Of a stretch of DNA of 64,000 nucleotides, positions 17,439-27,033 are shown piece after piece (within the stretch, counting starts at the first letter, position 1; each line of letters starts with the position of its first letter). The position numbers and the translations under genes are program-made. The stretch is from assembly GCF_000425365.1 (NCBI RefSeq), contig NZ_AUDH01000013.1:1-64000 (forward strand), in the 5' to 3' direction. A model generated the notes under the pieces. The model was not told the origin of the DNA and made no database searches. It was given only the letters and a program-made list of their open reading frames with translations. The DNA is from Rubritepida flocculans DSM 14296 (GTDB taxonomy: Bacteria > Pseudomonadota > Alphaproteobacteria > Acetobacterales > Acetobacteraceae).

Positions 17439-17780
17439 TCAGGCCTTGCGCGCCAGTGTCGGGATTTCCTCGCGCAGCCGGAAGCGCAGGGCGGACCAGG
17501 TGTTGTCCAGCGCCACCTGCGTCACCGGCAGCAGCCCGGCCTGGGTCAGCGGCTCCCAGCCATGGTCGCGGTCGAGGTCGGAGCGGATGGGGCCGTTCTT
17601 CTTCGGATAGGCCATCCACAGCCGCCCGCCCACGCCGTAGAGGTCGAGCGCGCGCGCGGCCACGCGGGCGAGGGAGGCGCGGTCGGTCGCGAAGGCGAGG
17701 ATCAGTTCGGGCTCGGAGGCGTTGGTCGCCGGCAGCCCATGCTTGAATCCGGCCGGCGGCTCCAGGACGGAGCAGACCAT
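17439..17780 (-). CDS. DUF3052-like protein
   Basis: A 113-residue protein counted from ATG 17780, with the recognisable stretch GRLWMAYPKK near residue 55 and a C-terminal DETW-like DNTWSALRFR. In relatives the protein begins with a Lys/Gly-rich turn of the form KKLGIKPG; the same turn (IPRKLGFKPG) is encoded in frame just upstream of this ATG, but no ATG, GTG or TTG exists between it and an in-frame TGA. Translation may therefore start at a rare codon (ATT at 17834 or CTG at 17837), coupled to the stop of the Bug gene which overlaps there. Function unknown. Confidence 0.75.
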   Translation of the reverse strand: MVCSVLEPPAGFKHGLPATNASEPELILAFATDRASLARVAARALDLYGVGGRLWMAYPKKNGPIRSDLDRDHGWEPLTQAGLLPVTQVALDNTWSALRFRLREEIPTLARKA

Positions 17781-17829
17781 GCCGGGCTTGAATCCAAGCT
17801 TCCGGGGAATGGAAGCCTCGAGCGCGGTG

Positions 17830-18840
17830 TCAATCAGCGGTCACTCCGGCGGCGCGGGCCACCGGCCCCCAAATGGAATCCTGTGCGCGGATCGTGGCCG
17901 CGAGCTCCGTCCGCGTTCCCCCGACAGGGTCCGCGGCCAGGGCGCGCAGCCGCCCGGCCACCGCGGGGTCACGCACCGCCGCGATGGCCGCCGCCTCGAA
18001 CCGCTTCACCAGCACCTCGGGCAGGCCGCGGGGGCCCATCAGGGCCACCCAGCTTTCCGCCTCGAAGCCCGGGATGGTCTCGCCCACCGCCGGCACCTCC
18101 GGCAGCAGCGGCGAGCGCGCGCGGGAGGTGACGGCGAGCGGGCGAACGCGCCCCTCCCGCACCAGTGGCAGTCCGATGACAGCGGACTCGACATAGACCT
18201 GGACCCCCCCGCTGATCAATTCCGCGACGGCGCCGTTGCGGCCGCGGTAGTGCAGCATGTCGCAGCGGGCGTTGAGCGTGCGCAGCAGCAGCTCGAGGGT
18301 GAGGTGGCTGACCGTTCCGGCCCCGGAAGTGCCGCAACTTCCGGGCCTTGCCTTGAGCAGATCGGCCAGTTCGGAGAGGGTGCGCGGCCCCGCCCCCGGG
18401 GGGCCCAGCACCAGCAGCGGGATGCTGGCAAGGCGGCTGATGGGGGTCAGCTCTGCCTGTGGGTCATGGCCGAGCTGCCGGGCGAGGTGCCGGTCGAGGA
18501 CCAGCAGGCTCGCCGGGACGATTCCGAGCGTGTTGCCGTCCGGCGTGGCGCGGGCGAGGGTCTCGGCGGCCAGGCCGCCCCGCCCGCCGGTGCGGTTCTC
18601 CACCTCCACCGGGCGCATCACGCGCTGCGCCAGCCCCTCCGCCACGGCGCGGGCGAGCAGGTCCACCGTGCTGCCCGGCGGGAAGCCGACGAGCAGGCGG
18701 ATGGGCTCCGCCCCGGCGGGGGGGGCGGCCGGGGGCGGGTTGCCGGCCGGCGGCTGCGGCTGGGCGGCGGCCGCGGCGGCCGCGCCCAGCATCAGCGCGA
18801 GAAGCGCGGCATGAATCCTTCGGATCACGGCGATGCCCAT
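17830..18840 (-). CDS. Tripartite tricarboxylate (Bug) solute receptor 3
   Basis: A 336-residue periplasmic receptor. A hydrophobic signal peptide (AALLALMLGAAAAAAA) is followed by a Pro-rich linker of about 20 residues, unusual for the family, before IRLLVGFPPGSTVDLLAR. VEVENRTGGRGG and MLHYRGRNGA are further family marks. ATG 18840 is directly after GGGGAGG; the GTG 12 bases later is an alternative. It precedes the DUF3052-like gene with overlapping ends. Third orphan Bug receptor in the window. Confidence 0.9.
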   Translation of the reverse strand: MGIAVIRRIHAALLALMLGAAAAAAAQPQPPAGNPPPAAPPAGAEPIRLLVGFPPGSTVDLLARAVAEGLAQRVMRPVEVENRTGGRGGLAAETLARATPDGNTLGIVPASLLVLDRHLARQLGHDPQAELTPISRLASIPLLVLGPPGAGPRTLSELADLLKARPGSCGTSGAGTVSHLTLELLLRTLNARCDMLHYRGRNGAVAELISGGVQVYVESAVIGLPLVREGRVRPLAVTSRARSPLLPEVPAVGETIPGFEAESWVALMGPRGLPEVLVKRFEAAAIAAVRDPAVAGRLRALAADPVGGTRTELAATIRAQDSIWGPVARAAGVTAD

Positions 18841-19154
18841 CCTCCCCGGCCGGCGTGGGTGGTGCGGCCCAGAGGCCCGGCCGCGCAGAGTCTTGCGCCG
18901 CCCGGGCCAGGTCAACCGGGGATTTGCACGCCGAGGGTAACTTTCCGCTGACGAGACATTCGGCATGCGCATGACCGGGCGCGCGATTGACGGCCCCGTG
19001 ACGCGACGCCTAGAAGCGAGGCCGAGGAAGCAAGGCTGGAGTTCCCGATGCCGGAGTTCCCGATGCCGGGCGCGGTTCCGGTGGTGGCTGGCGACGCCGG
19101 CGCGCGGCGCGCGGGGCTGGGCTGCGGCGGGAACCCGGCAGGGAGGCTCAGCCC
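18841..19154 (+). promoter_or_regulatory. Divergent promoter region and sdh leader
   Basis: This 314-base gap between a Bug gene and sdhC holds a plausible sigma-70 promoter, TTGACG at 18987-18992 and TAGAAG at 19011-19016 (18-base spacer), facing sdhC. The leader contains a perfect 15-bp tandem duplication at 19038-19067, each copy with GTTCCCG, and a single complementary CGGGAAC at 19128-19134 just ahead of the sdhC ribosome binding site (GCAGGGAGG). No gene is evident. Confidence 0.5.
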
Positions 19155-19592
19155 ATGACCGACCCGAGGGAGGCCGGCTTCGTCGGCCGGCGCAGCGACG
19201 GAAGCCTGATCCGCCGCCCGCTTTCGCCGCATCTGCAGGTCTATGACATGGCGCAGATGACCAGCGCCCTGTCCATCATGCACCGCATCACGGGCGTGAT
19301 CTGGTCGGCCGGCACGCTGCTGCTGGTGTGGTGGCTGATGGCCGCCGCCACGGGCGAGGCCGCCTTCGCGGCGGTGCAGTGGTTCCTCGGCTCCTTCCTC
19401 GGGCTGCTGCTGCTGTTCGGGCTGACGGCGGCAGGCTGGTACCACACGCTGGCCGGCATCCGGCATCTGATGTGGGATGCCGGGCGCGGCTTCGATCTCC
19501 CCTCGGTTTATGCCACGGGGCGCGCGGTGCTGATCGGCACCGCCGTGCTGACCGTGCTGACCTGGGTGCTCCTCCTCCTGTTCTGGAACTGA
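19155..19592 (+). CDS. sdhC: Succinate dehydrogenase cytochrome b556 subunit
   Basis: A 145-residue membrane anchor of complex II with three hydrophobic helices. RPLSPHLQVY and SIMHRITGV near the N-terminus help form the quinone site, and YHTLAGIRHLMWD carries the haem-ligating histidine. GGGAGG lies 10 bases before the ATG. First gene of sdhCDAB, the usual alphaproteobacterial order. Confidence 0.97.
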   Translation: MTDPREAGFVGRRSDGSLIRRPLSPHLQVYDMAQMTSALSIMHRITGVIWSAGTLLLVWWLMAAATGEAAFAAVQWFLGSFLGLLLLFGLTAAGWYHTLAGIRHLMWDAGRGFDLPSVYATGRAVLIGTAVLTVLTWVLLLLFWN

Positions 19593-19596
19593 CGCG

Positions 19597-20004
19597 ATGG
19601 CGGACGGCAAGACGGTGCATGAGGCGGCGCTGCGCACCCCGCTCGGGCGGGTGCGCGGGCTGGGTTCGGCGAAATCGGGCACGCATCACTGGTGGATGCA
19701 GCGCGTCACCTCGCTCGCGCTGCTGCCGCTGACGCTGTGGTTCGTGATCAGCCTGATCGGCCTCGCCGGCGCCTCCTATGCGGAGACGCTGGCCTTCATC
19801 GGCGCGCCGGTGAACGCGGTGCTGCTGCTGGCGCTGATCGCCGCCACCTTCCACCACATGGCCGCCGGGCTGCAGGTGGTGGTGGAGGACTATGTGCGGG
19901 GCGAGTTGCGGCGCAAGGGGCTGATCCTGCTCATCCAGGGCGGCTCTGCACTGATGGCGCTGGCCTCCGCCTTCGCGGTGCTGCGCATCGCCCTCGCCTC
20001 GTGA
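19597..20004 (+). CDS. sdhD: Succinate dehydrogenase membrane anchor subunit
   Basis: A 135-residue hydrophobic subunit of complex II with three membrane helices. [10 protein letters not shown] starts the first helix and [16 protein letters not shown] holds the second haem- or quinone-proximal histidines. Four bases separate it from sdhC. The 94 bases before sdhA contain a GC palindrome (GCGCCCGGGCGC) that might modulate the stoichiometry of anchor and catalytic subunits. Confidence 0.96.
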   Translation: MADGKTVHEAALRTPLGRVRGLGSAKSGTHHWWMQRVTSLALLPLTLWFVISLIGLAGASYAETLAFIGAPVNAVLLLALIAATFHHMAAGLQVVVEDYVRGELRRKGLILLIQGGSALMALASAFAVLRIALAS

Positions 20005-20098
20005 CGGTGGCGGAACGGCATGTGACGCGGCGCCCGGGCGCGCCGAGTATCGGGATGACGCGCCGCGCGGCGGCGCGAGGCGGGACGGACCGGAACGG

Positions 20099-21910
20099 AT
20101 GAACGCGATCAGCAAGCCTTCGATGGGCGCCTACCGCATCGTCGATCACACTTATGACGTGGTGGTGGTGGGCGCGGGCGGCGCGGGGCTGCGGGCCACC
20201 TTCGGCATGGGCGCCGCGGGCCTCAAGACCGCCTGCATCACCAAGGTGTTCCCGACCCGCAGCCACACCGTGGCGGCGCAGGGCGGCGTCGGCGCCGCAC
20301 TCGGCAACATGGGCGAGGACGACTGGCGCTGGCACATGTACGACACCGTGAAGGGGTCGGACTGGCTCGGCGACCAGGACGCCATTGAGTACATGTGCCG
20401 CGAGGCCATCCCCGCCATCATCGAGCTCGAGCATTTCGGCGTGCCCTTCAGCCGCACCGAGGACGGGCGCATCTACCAGCGCCCCTTCGGCGGCCACATG
20501 CAGCACTACGGCAAGACGCCCGCGATGCGCGCCTGCGCCGCGGCCGACCGCACGGGCCACGCCATCCTGCACACGCTCTACCAGCAGAGCCTGAAGCACA
20601 ACTGCGAGTTCTTCGTGGAGTATTTCGCCCTCGACCTCCTGATGGACGACGAGGGCGTCTGCCGCGGCGTCATCGCCTGGTGCCTGGAGGACGGCTCGAT
20701 CCATCGCTTCCGCGCGCAGAAGACGGTGCTCGCCACCGGGGGCTACGGCCGCGCCTGGTTCTCCTGCACCTCGGCGCACACCTGCACGGGCGATGGCGGC
20801 GGCATGGTGCTGCGGGCGGGGCTTCCCCTGCAGGACCAGGAGTTCGTGCAGTTCCACCCCACGGGCATCTACGGCTCGGGCTGCCTCGTCACCGAGGGGG
20901 CGCGCGGCGAGGGCGGCTACCTCACCAACTCCGAGGGCGAGCGCTTCATGGAGCGCTACGCCCCCACCGCGAAGGATCTCGCCTCGCGCGACGTGGTCTC
21001 GCGCGCCATGTCCATCGAAATCCGCGAGGGGCGCGGCTGCGGCCCGAAAAAGGACCACATCCACCTCCATCTCGAGCATCTGGGCGCCGATCTGCTGCAC
21101 GAGCGCCTGCCCGGCATCTCCGAGACGGCCAAGATCTTCGCCGGCGTGGACGTGACGAAGGAGCCGATCCCGATGCTCCCCACCGTCCACTACAACATGG
21201 GCGGCATCCCCACGAACATCCACACCGAGGTGCTGCGCCCCACGCGCGAGGACGAGGACGCGATCGTGCCCGGCCTGATGGCGGTGGGCGAGGCCGCCTG
21301 CGTCTCGGTGCACGGGGCGAACCGGCTGGGCACCAACTCCCTGCTCGACCTCGTGGTGTTCGGCCGCGCGGCCGCGCACCGTGCCGTGGAGACGGTGAAG
21401 CCCGGCGCGCCGCAGCCGCCGCTCCCGCCCCGCGCGGGCGAGGCCTCGCTCGACCGCTTCGACCGCGTGCGCCATGCCAAGGGCTCGACCGGGACGGCCG
21501 AAATCCGCCTCGAGATGCAGCGCACCATGCAGGACCACGCGGCGGTGTTCCGCACCTCCGCCCTGCTGGCCGAGGGGGTGGAGAAGATGCGCAAGGTGCA
21601 TGCCGGCCTCTCCGACCTCTGCGTGAACGACCGCAGCCTGATCTGGAACAGCGACCTCGTGGAGGCGCTCGAGCTGCACAACCTCGCCGGCAACGCGATG
21701 ACCACCATCGTCAGCGCCGAGGCGCGCAAGGAGAGCCGCGGCGCCCACGCCCATGAGGACTACCCCGAGCGCGACGACGCGAACTGGATGAAGCACACCC
21801 TCGCCTGGATGGACGAGAAGGGCGAGGTGCGGCTCGACTACCGCGGCGTGAAGATGCGCACGCTGACCAACGAGGTGCAGGTCTTCCCCCCCAAGGCGCG
21901 GGTCTATTGA
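20099..21910 (+). CDS. sdhA: Succinate dehydrogenase flavoprotein subunit
   Basis: A 603-residue catalytic subunit oxidising succinate to fumarate and linking the citric acid cycle to the ubiquinone pool. It has the dinucleotide fold [12 protein letters not shown] at 21-32, the covalent FAD histidine in [10 protein letters not shown] (His56), the substrate-binding HPTGIYGSG and TEGARGEGG regions, the catalytic Arg in [10 protein letters not shown], and NMGGIPT. The C-terminal domain ends normally. Length is typical. Confidence 0.99.
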   Translation: MNAISKPSMGAYRIVDHTYDVVVVGAGGAGLRATFGMGAAGLKTACITKVFPTRSHTVAAQGGVGAALGNMGEDDWRWHMYDTVKGSDWLGDQDAIEYMCREAIPAIIELEHFGVPFSRTEDGRIYQRPFGGHMQHYGKTPAMRACAAADRTGHAILHTLYQQSLKHNCEFFVEYFALDLLMDDEGVCRGVIAWCLEDGSIHRFRAQKTVLATGGYGRAWFSCTSAHTCTGDGGGMVLRAGLPLQDQEFVQFHPTGIYGSGCLVTEGARGEGGYLTNSEGERFMERYAPTAKDLASRDVVSRAMSIEIREGRGCGPKKDHIHLHLEHLGADLLHERLPGISETAKIFAGVDVTKEPIPMLPTVHYNMGGIPTNIHTEVLRPTREDEDAIVPGLMAVGEAACVSVHGANRLGTNSLLDLVVFGRAAAHRAVETVKPGAPQPPLPPRAGEASLDRFDRVRHAKGSTGTAEIRLEMQRTMQDHAAVFRTSALLAEGVEKMRKVHAGLSDLCVNDRSLIWNSDLVEALELHNLAGNAMTTIVSAEARKESRGAHAHEDYPERDDANWMKHTLAWMDEKGEVRLDYRGVKMRTLTNEVQVFPPKARVY

Positions 21911-21923
21911 GGAGAGCGGGACC

Positions 21924-22706
21924 ATGGCGACCTTCACCCTTCCCCGCAACTCCGTCGTCGGCGAGGGCAAGACCTTCAAGGCCCCGCCCGGGGCCACGAA
22001 CGTCAAGGCGTTCAAGATCTACCGCTGGGATCCGGACGGCGACGCGAACCCGCGGCTGGACACCTACGAGGTGGACCTCGACGCCTGCGGGCCGATGGTC
22101 CTGGACGCGCTCATCAAGATCAAGAACGAGGTGGACAGCACGCTCACCTTCCGCCGCTCCTGCCGCGAGGGCATCTGCGGCTCCTGCGCGATGAACATCG
22201 ACGGGCTGAACACGCTCGCCTGCCTCAAGCCCATCGAGGACGTGAAGGGCGATGTGCGCATCCACCCGCTGCCGCACATGCCGGTGGTGAAGGACCTGGT
22301 GCCGGATCTCACGCAGATCTACGCGCAGTACCGCTCCATCGAGCCCTGGCTGAAGAGCGACACGCCCCCCCCGCCCGACGAGGAGCGCCGCCAGTCCAAG
22401 GAGGAGCGCGCGAAGCTGGACGGGATGTGGGAGTGCATCCTGTGCTTCTGCTGCTCCACCTCCTGCCCCAGCTACTGGTGGAACGGCGACCGCTACCTCG
22501 GCCCCGCCGTGCTGCTCGCCGCCTATCGCTGGATCGCCGACTCGCGCGACGAGGCGACGGGCGAGCGCCTCGACCAGCTCGAGGACCCGTTCCGCCTCTA
22601 CCGCTGCCACACCATCATGAACTGCACGCGGACCTGCCCGAAGGGGCTGAACCCCGCGGAGGCGATCGGCAAGATCAAGCAGCTCATGGTCGAGCGGCAG
22701 GGCTAG
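21924..22706 (+). CDS. sdhB: Succinate dehydrogenase iron-sulfur subunit
   Basis: A 260-residue electron-transfer subunit. Three cluster motifs are intact: the [2Fe-2S] site in [16 protein letters not shown] with a later Cys, the [4Fe-4S] site in [12 protein letters not shown], and the [3Fe-4S] site in [21 protein letters not shown] precedes the ATG. It ends the sdh operon; a hydrolase-like gene follows after five bases. Confidence 0.99.
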   Translation: MATFTLPRNSVVGEGKTFKAPPGATNVKAFKIYRWDPDGDANPRLDTYEVDLDACGPMVLDALIKIKNEVDSTLTFRRSCREGICGSCAMNIDGLNTLACLKPIEDVKGDVRIHPLPHMPVVKDLVPDLTQIYAQYRSIEPWLKSDTPPPPDEERRQSKEERAKLDGMWECILCFCCSTSCPSYWWNGDRYLGPAVLLAAYRWIADSRDEATGERLDQLEDPFRLYRCHTIMNCTRTCPKGLNPAEAIGKIKQLMVERQG

Positions 22707-22711
22707 CGCGC

Positions 22712-23482
22712 ATGGAGCCGGGGGCGGGGCTGGCGGAGTTCCTCCGCGGCCGCCGCGCCCTTCTCTGCTACGGGCTGATGGGCGATGCGGTGGTGCGCCT
22801 CGGCCTCGACTACATGGACGCGCACGCCGAATGGCTGGCCGCGCAGGGCGCGCGGCCCGAGGTGCTGAAGGTTCCCACCGCCGACCCCGTGGCCGCCAAT
22901 GCCGAGCGCCTCGCCGCCGCGCTGAGGGACGGCCCGCCGGGCGCGCTGGTGATCGCGCACAGCAAGGGCGGGGTGGAGGCGCTGGCGGCGCTCGTCGCGC
23001 CCGAGACCGCCGCGCGCTGCGCCGCCTTCCTCGCCTTCCAGTCGCCCTTCTACGGCAGCGAGGTGGCGGATCTCGTGACCGAATCCCGCCCGCTGACGGG
23101 GCTTGCCCTCGCCACGGCCCGGCTGTTCCGCAGCGGCAGCGGCCAGGGCCTGCGCGACCTCACCACCGCCGCGCGAGCGGCCTGGATGGCCGAGCACGCC
23201 GAGGCCGTCCAGCGCCTCGTGCGCAGCCTGCCGGTGGTGACGGTGGCCAGCCATTTCCGCCCGCGGCTGCGCATCGCGCGCGGCCCGCACCTGGCCGCGC
23301 TGGCGCTCTGGCTACAGGACAAGGTGGGGCCCAATGACGGGCAGGTGGCCGTCACCTCCGCCCTGCTGCCCGGGGCGCGGCACCTGGTCGAGCAGGGCAG
23401 CCACATCGCCCTCGTCACGCGCGGGCCGGGGCAGGACCCGCAGGGTGCGCTGCGGCGCGCGCTGCTCGCCGCGCTGGTGTGA
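22712..23482 (+). CDS. Alpha/beta-hydrolase-like protein
   Basis: A 256-residue cytosolic protein that looks like an alpha/beta hydrolase. The nucleophile elbow is IAHSKGG with Ser84; the first Gly of the usual G-x-S-x-G is Ala. A C-terminal histidine in QGSHIAL is a candidate for the triad. Five bases separate it from sdhB, so it is probably co-transcribed with complex II, but there is no evidence for a role there. Its TGA stop is the first three bases of a full element B. Confidence 0.75.
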   Translation: MEPGAGLAEFLRGRRALLCYGLMGDAVVRLGLDYMDAHAEWLAAQGARPEVLKVPTADPVAANAERLAAALRDGPPGALVIAHSKGGVEALAALVAPETAARCAAFLAFQSPFYGSEVADLVTESRPLTGLALATARLFRSGSGQGLRDLTTAARAAWMAEHAEAVQRLVRSLPVVTVASHFRPRLRIARGPHLAALALWLQDKVGPNDGQVAVTSALLPGARHLVEQGSHIALVTRGPGQDPQGALRRALLAALV

Positions 23483-23605
23483 TACGGGCGGCATCACATG
23501 CCGACCGTATCGCGCGCAGGGTTGGCGTGGCGGCTGCGCGCCAAAACACAGGCATGCCAGCGGCCGCGCGACTGCCGCACGCGTCACGGCAAGCGGCCGC
23601 TGGTG
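23480..23605 (+). repeat. Element B copy
   Basis: This copy is 126 bp and begins with the stop codon of the preceding gene. The GATACGG palindrome and the GCGCGCAG/CTGCGCGC stem are kept, but the GCGGCCGC stem region has diverged. Confidence 0.88.
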
Positions 23606-23684
23606 TGATACGGGCGGCCGAATGGCCGGACCTATCGCGCACGCCAGGCTGGCGGGCAGCGGCGTGCCGGAACACCGGCATGAC
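23606..23684 (+). repeat. Diverged second element B
   Basis: It starts again with TGATACGGGCGGC immediately after the previous copy and shares GGCCGGACCTATCGCGC with the fragment at 4774-4817. Together the two copies fill most of the 242-base gap before the DUF1489 gene. Confidence 0.65.
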
Positions 23685-23724
23685 GCTTGCCCGACTCCGC
23701 CCCCGCGCCACATGGGGGAAGGCG

Positions 23725-24147
23725 ATGCTGCACCTCATCAAGCTCTCGGTCGGCGTGCGGGACGTGGCGCATCTGCGCGCGATCCAGGAGCGCCGGGCGC
23801 TGGCCGAGCCGCCGCTGCGCCATCAGACGCGCATGCTGCCCAAGCGGCGCGAGGAGCTGCTGGCGGGCGGCAGCATCTACTGGGTGATCGGGGGCTTCGT
23901 GCAGGTGCGCCAGCGCCTGCTGGACGTGATCGAGGACCGCTGGGACGACGGCACGCCCTGCTGCGGCCTGGTGCTGCATCCCGAGCTGGTGCCGGTGGCC
24001 GCCCGGGCGCAGAAGCCCTTCCAGGGCTGGCGCTACCTCGCGGCCGAGGACGCGCCGCCCGATCTCGCCGCCGCGCCGGCGGCCGAAGGGCTGGAGGCGC
24101 TGCCCCCCGCGCTGCGCGCCGCGCTGCGGGAGGCCTGTCTGATCTGA
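23725..24147 (+). CDS. DUF1489 protein
   Basis: A 140-residue protein with the DUF1489 opening MLHLIKLSVGVRDVAHLRA and the central YWVIGGFVQVRQ. The family is common in Alphaproteobacteria and uncharacterised; no membrane segment or signal is present. ATG at 23725 follows GGGGGAAGG. Its TGA fuses with the stop of hisS on the other strand as TGATCA, leaving no intergenic base. Confidence 0.88.
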   Translation: MLHLIKLSVGVRDVAHLRAIQERRALAEPPLRHQTRMLPKRREELLAGGSIYWVIGGFVQVRQRLLDVIEDRWDDGTPCCGLVLHPELVPVAARAQKPFQGWRYLAAEDAPPDLAAAPAAEGLEALPPALRAALREACLI

Positions 24148-25404
24148 TCAGCCCGGCGCGACGCGCCCCGCCGCCGCCTCCAGCGGCACCTCCTCCTGCG
24201 TCCCCGCATCGAGGTCGCGGAACTGCGCCACCCCGCGCGCCGCCTCGCTCTCGCCGATGATGAAGGCGGCGCGCGCGCCCTGCTTGTTGGCGCGCTCCAT
24301 GCGGCGCTTGAGGTTGCCGCGATAGGCCATCTCCGCCGCCACCCCCGCCGCGCGCAGCCGCTGCAGCAGGGCGAGCGCCACCCCCTCCTCCGCCTCGCTG
24401 ACCGGGATGACGGCGACGAGGCGCGGCGCGGGCGGCGTGAGGCCGGCGCGCTCCATCAGCATCGCCAGCCGCTCCACCCCCGCCGCCCAGCCGACGCTGG
24501 GGGTGGGCGGGCCGCCCATCTCCTCCACGAGGCCGTCATAGCGCCCGCCGCCCATCACCGTGCCCTGCGCGCCCAGCCGCTCCGTCACGAACTCGAAGGC
24601 GGTGTGGCTGTAGTAGTCGAGGCCGCGCACGATGCGCGGGTTCTCCCGCCAGGGCAGGCCGAAGGCGTCGAGGTGGCGGCGCAGCGCGTCCCAATGCGCC
24701 TGGGCCGCGGGGGTGAGGAAGGCGGCGATGGTCGGCGCCCCGGCCACCAGCGCCTTGTCCTCGGGCTCCTTGCTGTCGATGATCCGCAGCGGGTTCTTCT
24801 CGAGGCGCCGGCGGCTGTCCTCGCTGAGCTCGTCGCGGTGCGCGGCGAAATGCGCGATCAGCGCGGCGCGATAGGCCTCGCGGCTCGGCGCGTCGCCCAG
24901 CGTGTTCACCTCCAGCACCACGCCGTCCGCCAGGCCGAGCTCGCGGATGATGTGGTGCCCGCAGGCGATCACCTCCGCATCCGCCAGCGGCTCGGCCGCG
25001 CCCAGCACCTCCGCGCCGATCTGGTGGAACTGGCGGTAGCGCCCGGCCTGGGGCCGCTCGTAGCGGAACATGGGCCCGGCATAGAACACCTTGCGCGGCA
25101 GGGATTGCGTGAGCCCGTTGGAGACGAGGGCGCGGCAGACGCCCGCCGTGTTCTCCGGGCGCAGGGTGATGCTCTCCCCGCCGCGGTCCTCGAAGCTGTA
25201 CATCTCCTTGGAGACGACGTCGGAGGTCTCGCCCAGCCCGCGGGCGAAGACGCGCGTGTCCTCGAAGATGGGCGTGGCCCATTCCTCGAAGCCGTAGAGC
25301 GCGCTGATGCGCCGCGCCGTCTTGATCACCCGGTGGTGGCGGCGGAACTCCTCGCCGATCAGGTCACGGGTGCCGCGCGGCGGCTGGAGCTTGATGGTCG
25401 CCAT
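24148..25404 (-). CDS. hisS: Histidyl-tRNA synthetase
   Basis: A 418-residue class II aminoacyl-tRNA synthetase. Motif 2 is seen in [19 protein letters not shown], the histidine-specific [13 protein letters not shown] follows, and motif 3 is [12 protein letters not shown]. The C-terminal anticodon-binding domain begins around residue 325 ([10 protein letters not shown]). ATG 25404 gives the standard start [15 protein letters not shown]. Stop codon abuts that of the DUF1489 gene. Confidence 0.98.
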   Translation of the reverse strand: MATIKLQPPRGTRDLIGEEFRRHHRVIKTARRISALYGFEEWATPIFEDTRVFARGLGETSDVVSKEMYSFEDRGGESITLRPENTAGVCRALVSNGLTQSLPRKVFYAGPMFRYERPQAGRYRQFHQIGAEVLGAAEPLADAEVIACGHHIIRELGLADGVVLEVNTLGDAPSREAYRAALIAHFAAHRDELSEDSRRRLEKNPLRIIDSKEPEDKALVAGAPTIAAFLTPAAQAHWDALRRHLDAFGLPWRENPRIVRGLDYYSHTAFEFVTERLGAQGTVMGGGRYDGLVEEMGGPPTPSVGWAAGVERLAMLMERAGLTPPAPRLVAVIPVSEAEEGVALALLQRLRAAGVAAEMAYRGNLKRRMERANKQGARAAFIIGESEAARGVAQFRDLDAGTQEEVPLEAAAGRVAPG

Positions 25405-25513
25405 GATGCGGGGCGGGTAGCGCCGCCCGCGGCGGGCGGCAAGGGCGCGCCCCCCTTCAAGGCGCGGCGCGCGCGCGGCAGCATGCGCGGCCCCGCCGCC
25501 GAGGAGTCCCGCC

Positions 25514-26851
25514 TTGCCCGCCCTGCCCTGCCTCGCCCCCGAGAGCGCCGAGGCGCTCCCCATCCATGTCGTCACCCCCGGGGCCTGGGAGGCGCTGCCC
25601 GGCGCGGGGCTGGCGCGCGCGAGCGGCTTCGCGGCCAAGCCTGGCGAGCTCGCGCTGCTCACCGACGGCGAAGGGCTGACGGGGGCGATCTTCGGGCGGC
25701 CGGAGAGCCATTTCGGCTATGGCGCGCTGGCCACCGCCCTTCCCGCCCGGAGCTGGCGCTTCGCGGAGCCCGCGCCGGAGGGCGCGCTGCTCGGCTTCTG
25801 CCTCGGCGCCTACCGCTTCGAGCGGTTCCGCGCGCCCGGCCCGGCGCGCGCGCGCCTCATCCCGCCCGCCGGGCGCGAGGCGGAGCTCGTGGAGGCCGCG
25901 GCGATCTGGCGCGTGCGCGACCTGATCAACACGCCCGCCAACCATCTGGGCCCGGCCGAGCTCGCCGCCGCGGTGCAGGCGCTCGGCGCGGAGCACGGCG
26001 CGCGCGTGAGCCTGATCGAGGGCGAGGCGCTGGAGCGCGGCTACCCCGCCCTGGCCGCCGTGGGGCGCGGCAGCCCGCGCGCCCCGCGCGTCGCCCTGCT
26101 GGAATGGGGCGAGGAGGAGGCCCCGCTGCTCGCGCTCTGCGGCAAGGGGGTGTGCTTCGACACGGGCGGGCTCGACCTCAAGCCCTCCTCCGCCATGCTG
26201 CGCATGAAGAAGGACATGGGCGGCGCGGCGGTGATGATCGGCCTCGCCGAGACGCTGATGGCGCTGCGCGCGCCGCTGCGCCTGCTGCTGCTGGTCGGCG
26301 CGGTGGAGAACAGCGTCAGCGGCGGCGCCATGCGCCCGCTGGACGTGATCCCCACGCGCAAGGGGCTGACGGTGGAGATCGGCAACACCGACGCCGAGGG
26401 CCGGCTGGTGCTGGCCGACCTGCTGGCGCATGCCGCCGAGCGACGCCCGCGCCTGATCCTGGACGCGGCGACGCTGACCGGCGCGGCCCGAGTCGCGCTC
26501 GGGCCGGACCTCCCCGCCCTCTTCGCCAATGACGAGGCGCTGGCCGAGTCGCTCCTGGCGGGCGGCCGCGCGGCGGGCGAGCCGCTGTGGCGGCTGCCGC
26601 TCCACCCGGGCTACGAGAGCTGGCTGGACAGCGGCGTGGCCGATCTCTCGAACGTGGCGAGCAAGCCCATGGCCGGGGCCATCATCGGGGGGCTGTTCCT
26701 CAAGCGCTTCGTTCCGAACGACATTCCGTGGGGACACCTCGACCTGTACGCCTGGAATGACAGCAGCCGGCCCGGCCGGCCCGAGGGCGGAGAGGCCACC
26801 GGGCTGCGCGCCCTGCGCCAGGGGGTGCTGGGTCACCTCGGGATGGCGTGA
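25514..26851 (+). CDS. Leucyl aminopeptidase-family (M17) peptidase
   Basis: A 445-residue dinuclear-metal aminopeptidase. The catalytic half contains [16 protein letters not shown] (metal ligands and Lys) and the signature NTDAEGRL. The N-terminal domain is shorter and more divergent than in PepA, as in many alphaproteobacterial M17 proteins. Start TTG at 25514 is chosen because GAGGAG lies seven bases upstream and no in-frame ATG or GTG is better. Acts on N-terminal residues of cytosolic peptides. Confidence 0.93.
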   Translation: MPALPCLAPESAEALPIHVVTPGAWEALPGAGLARASGFAAKPGELALLTDGEGLTGAIFGRPESHFGYGALATALPARSWRFAEPAPEGALLGFCLGAYRFERFRAPGPARARLIPPAGREAELVEAAAIWRVRDLINTPANHLGPAELAAAVQALGAEHGARVSLIEGEALERGYPALAAVGRGSPRAPRVALLEWGEEEAPLLALCGKGVCFDTGGLDLKPSSAMLRMKKDMGGAAVMIGLAETLMALRAPLRLLLLVGAVENSVSGGAMRPLDVIPTRKGLTVEIGNTDAEGRLVLADLLAHAAERRPRLILDAATLTGAARVALGPDLPALFANDEALAESLLAGGRAAGEPLWRLPLHPGYESWLDSGVADLSNVASKPMAGAIIGGLFLKRFVPNDIPWGHLDLYAWNDSSRPGRPEGGEATGLRALRQGVLGHLGMA

Positions 26852-27033
26852 CCGTTGGGAAAACGTAACGCCTTTCTCAAGGGTCTCATCACATGAATTT
26901 CTTGCAATTCCTCTCCGGATAGGCCCTAATCGGCGGCGATGACATCCCCATCTGTGACGTCGGGAATGTCATCCTCCGCGGCAGGCCGGGCGGCTCCGCG
27001 CCGATCTGTCCCGCGGCAAGAAGGAAGGAAGCC
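26852..27033 (+). promoter_or_regulatory. Leader of the small MarR gene with an inverted repeat
   Basis: This gap is clearly AT-richer than its surroundings. GATGACAT (26938-26945) and ATGTCATC (26966-26973) form a perfect 8-bp inverted repeat with a 20-base centre, a candidate operator or hairpin. A weak promoter, TTGCAA (26902-26907) and CTAATC (26926-26931), precedes it. Confidence 0.4.

Noticed and set aside
18965-19246. A plus-strand frame through the sdh leader
   Set aside because: It overlaps sdhC in another frame, includes the tandem 15-mers and has no ribosome binding site; it is better read as leader.
25457-26836. 459-codon minus-strand frame opposite the M17 peptidase
   Set aside because: No domains, composition typical of antisense, and the plus-strand peptidase has intact active-site motifs.
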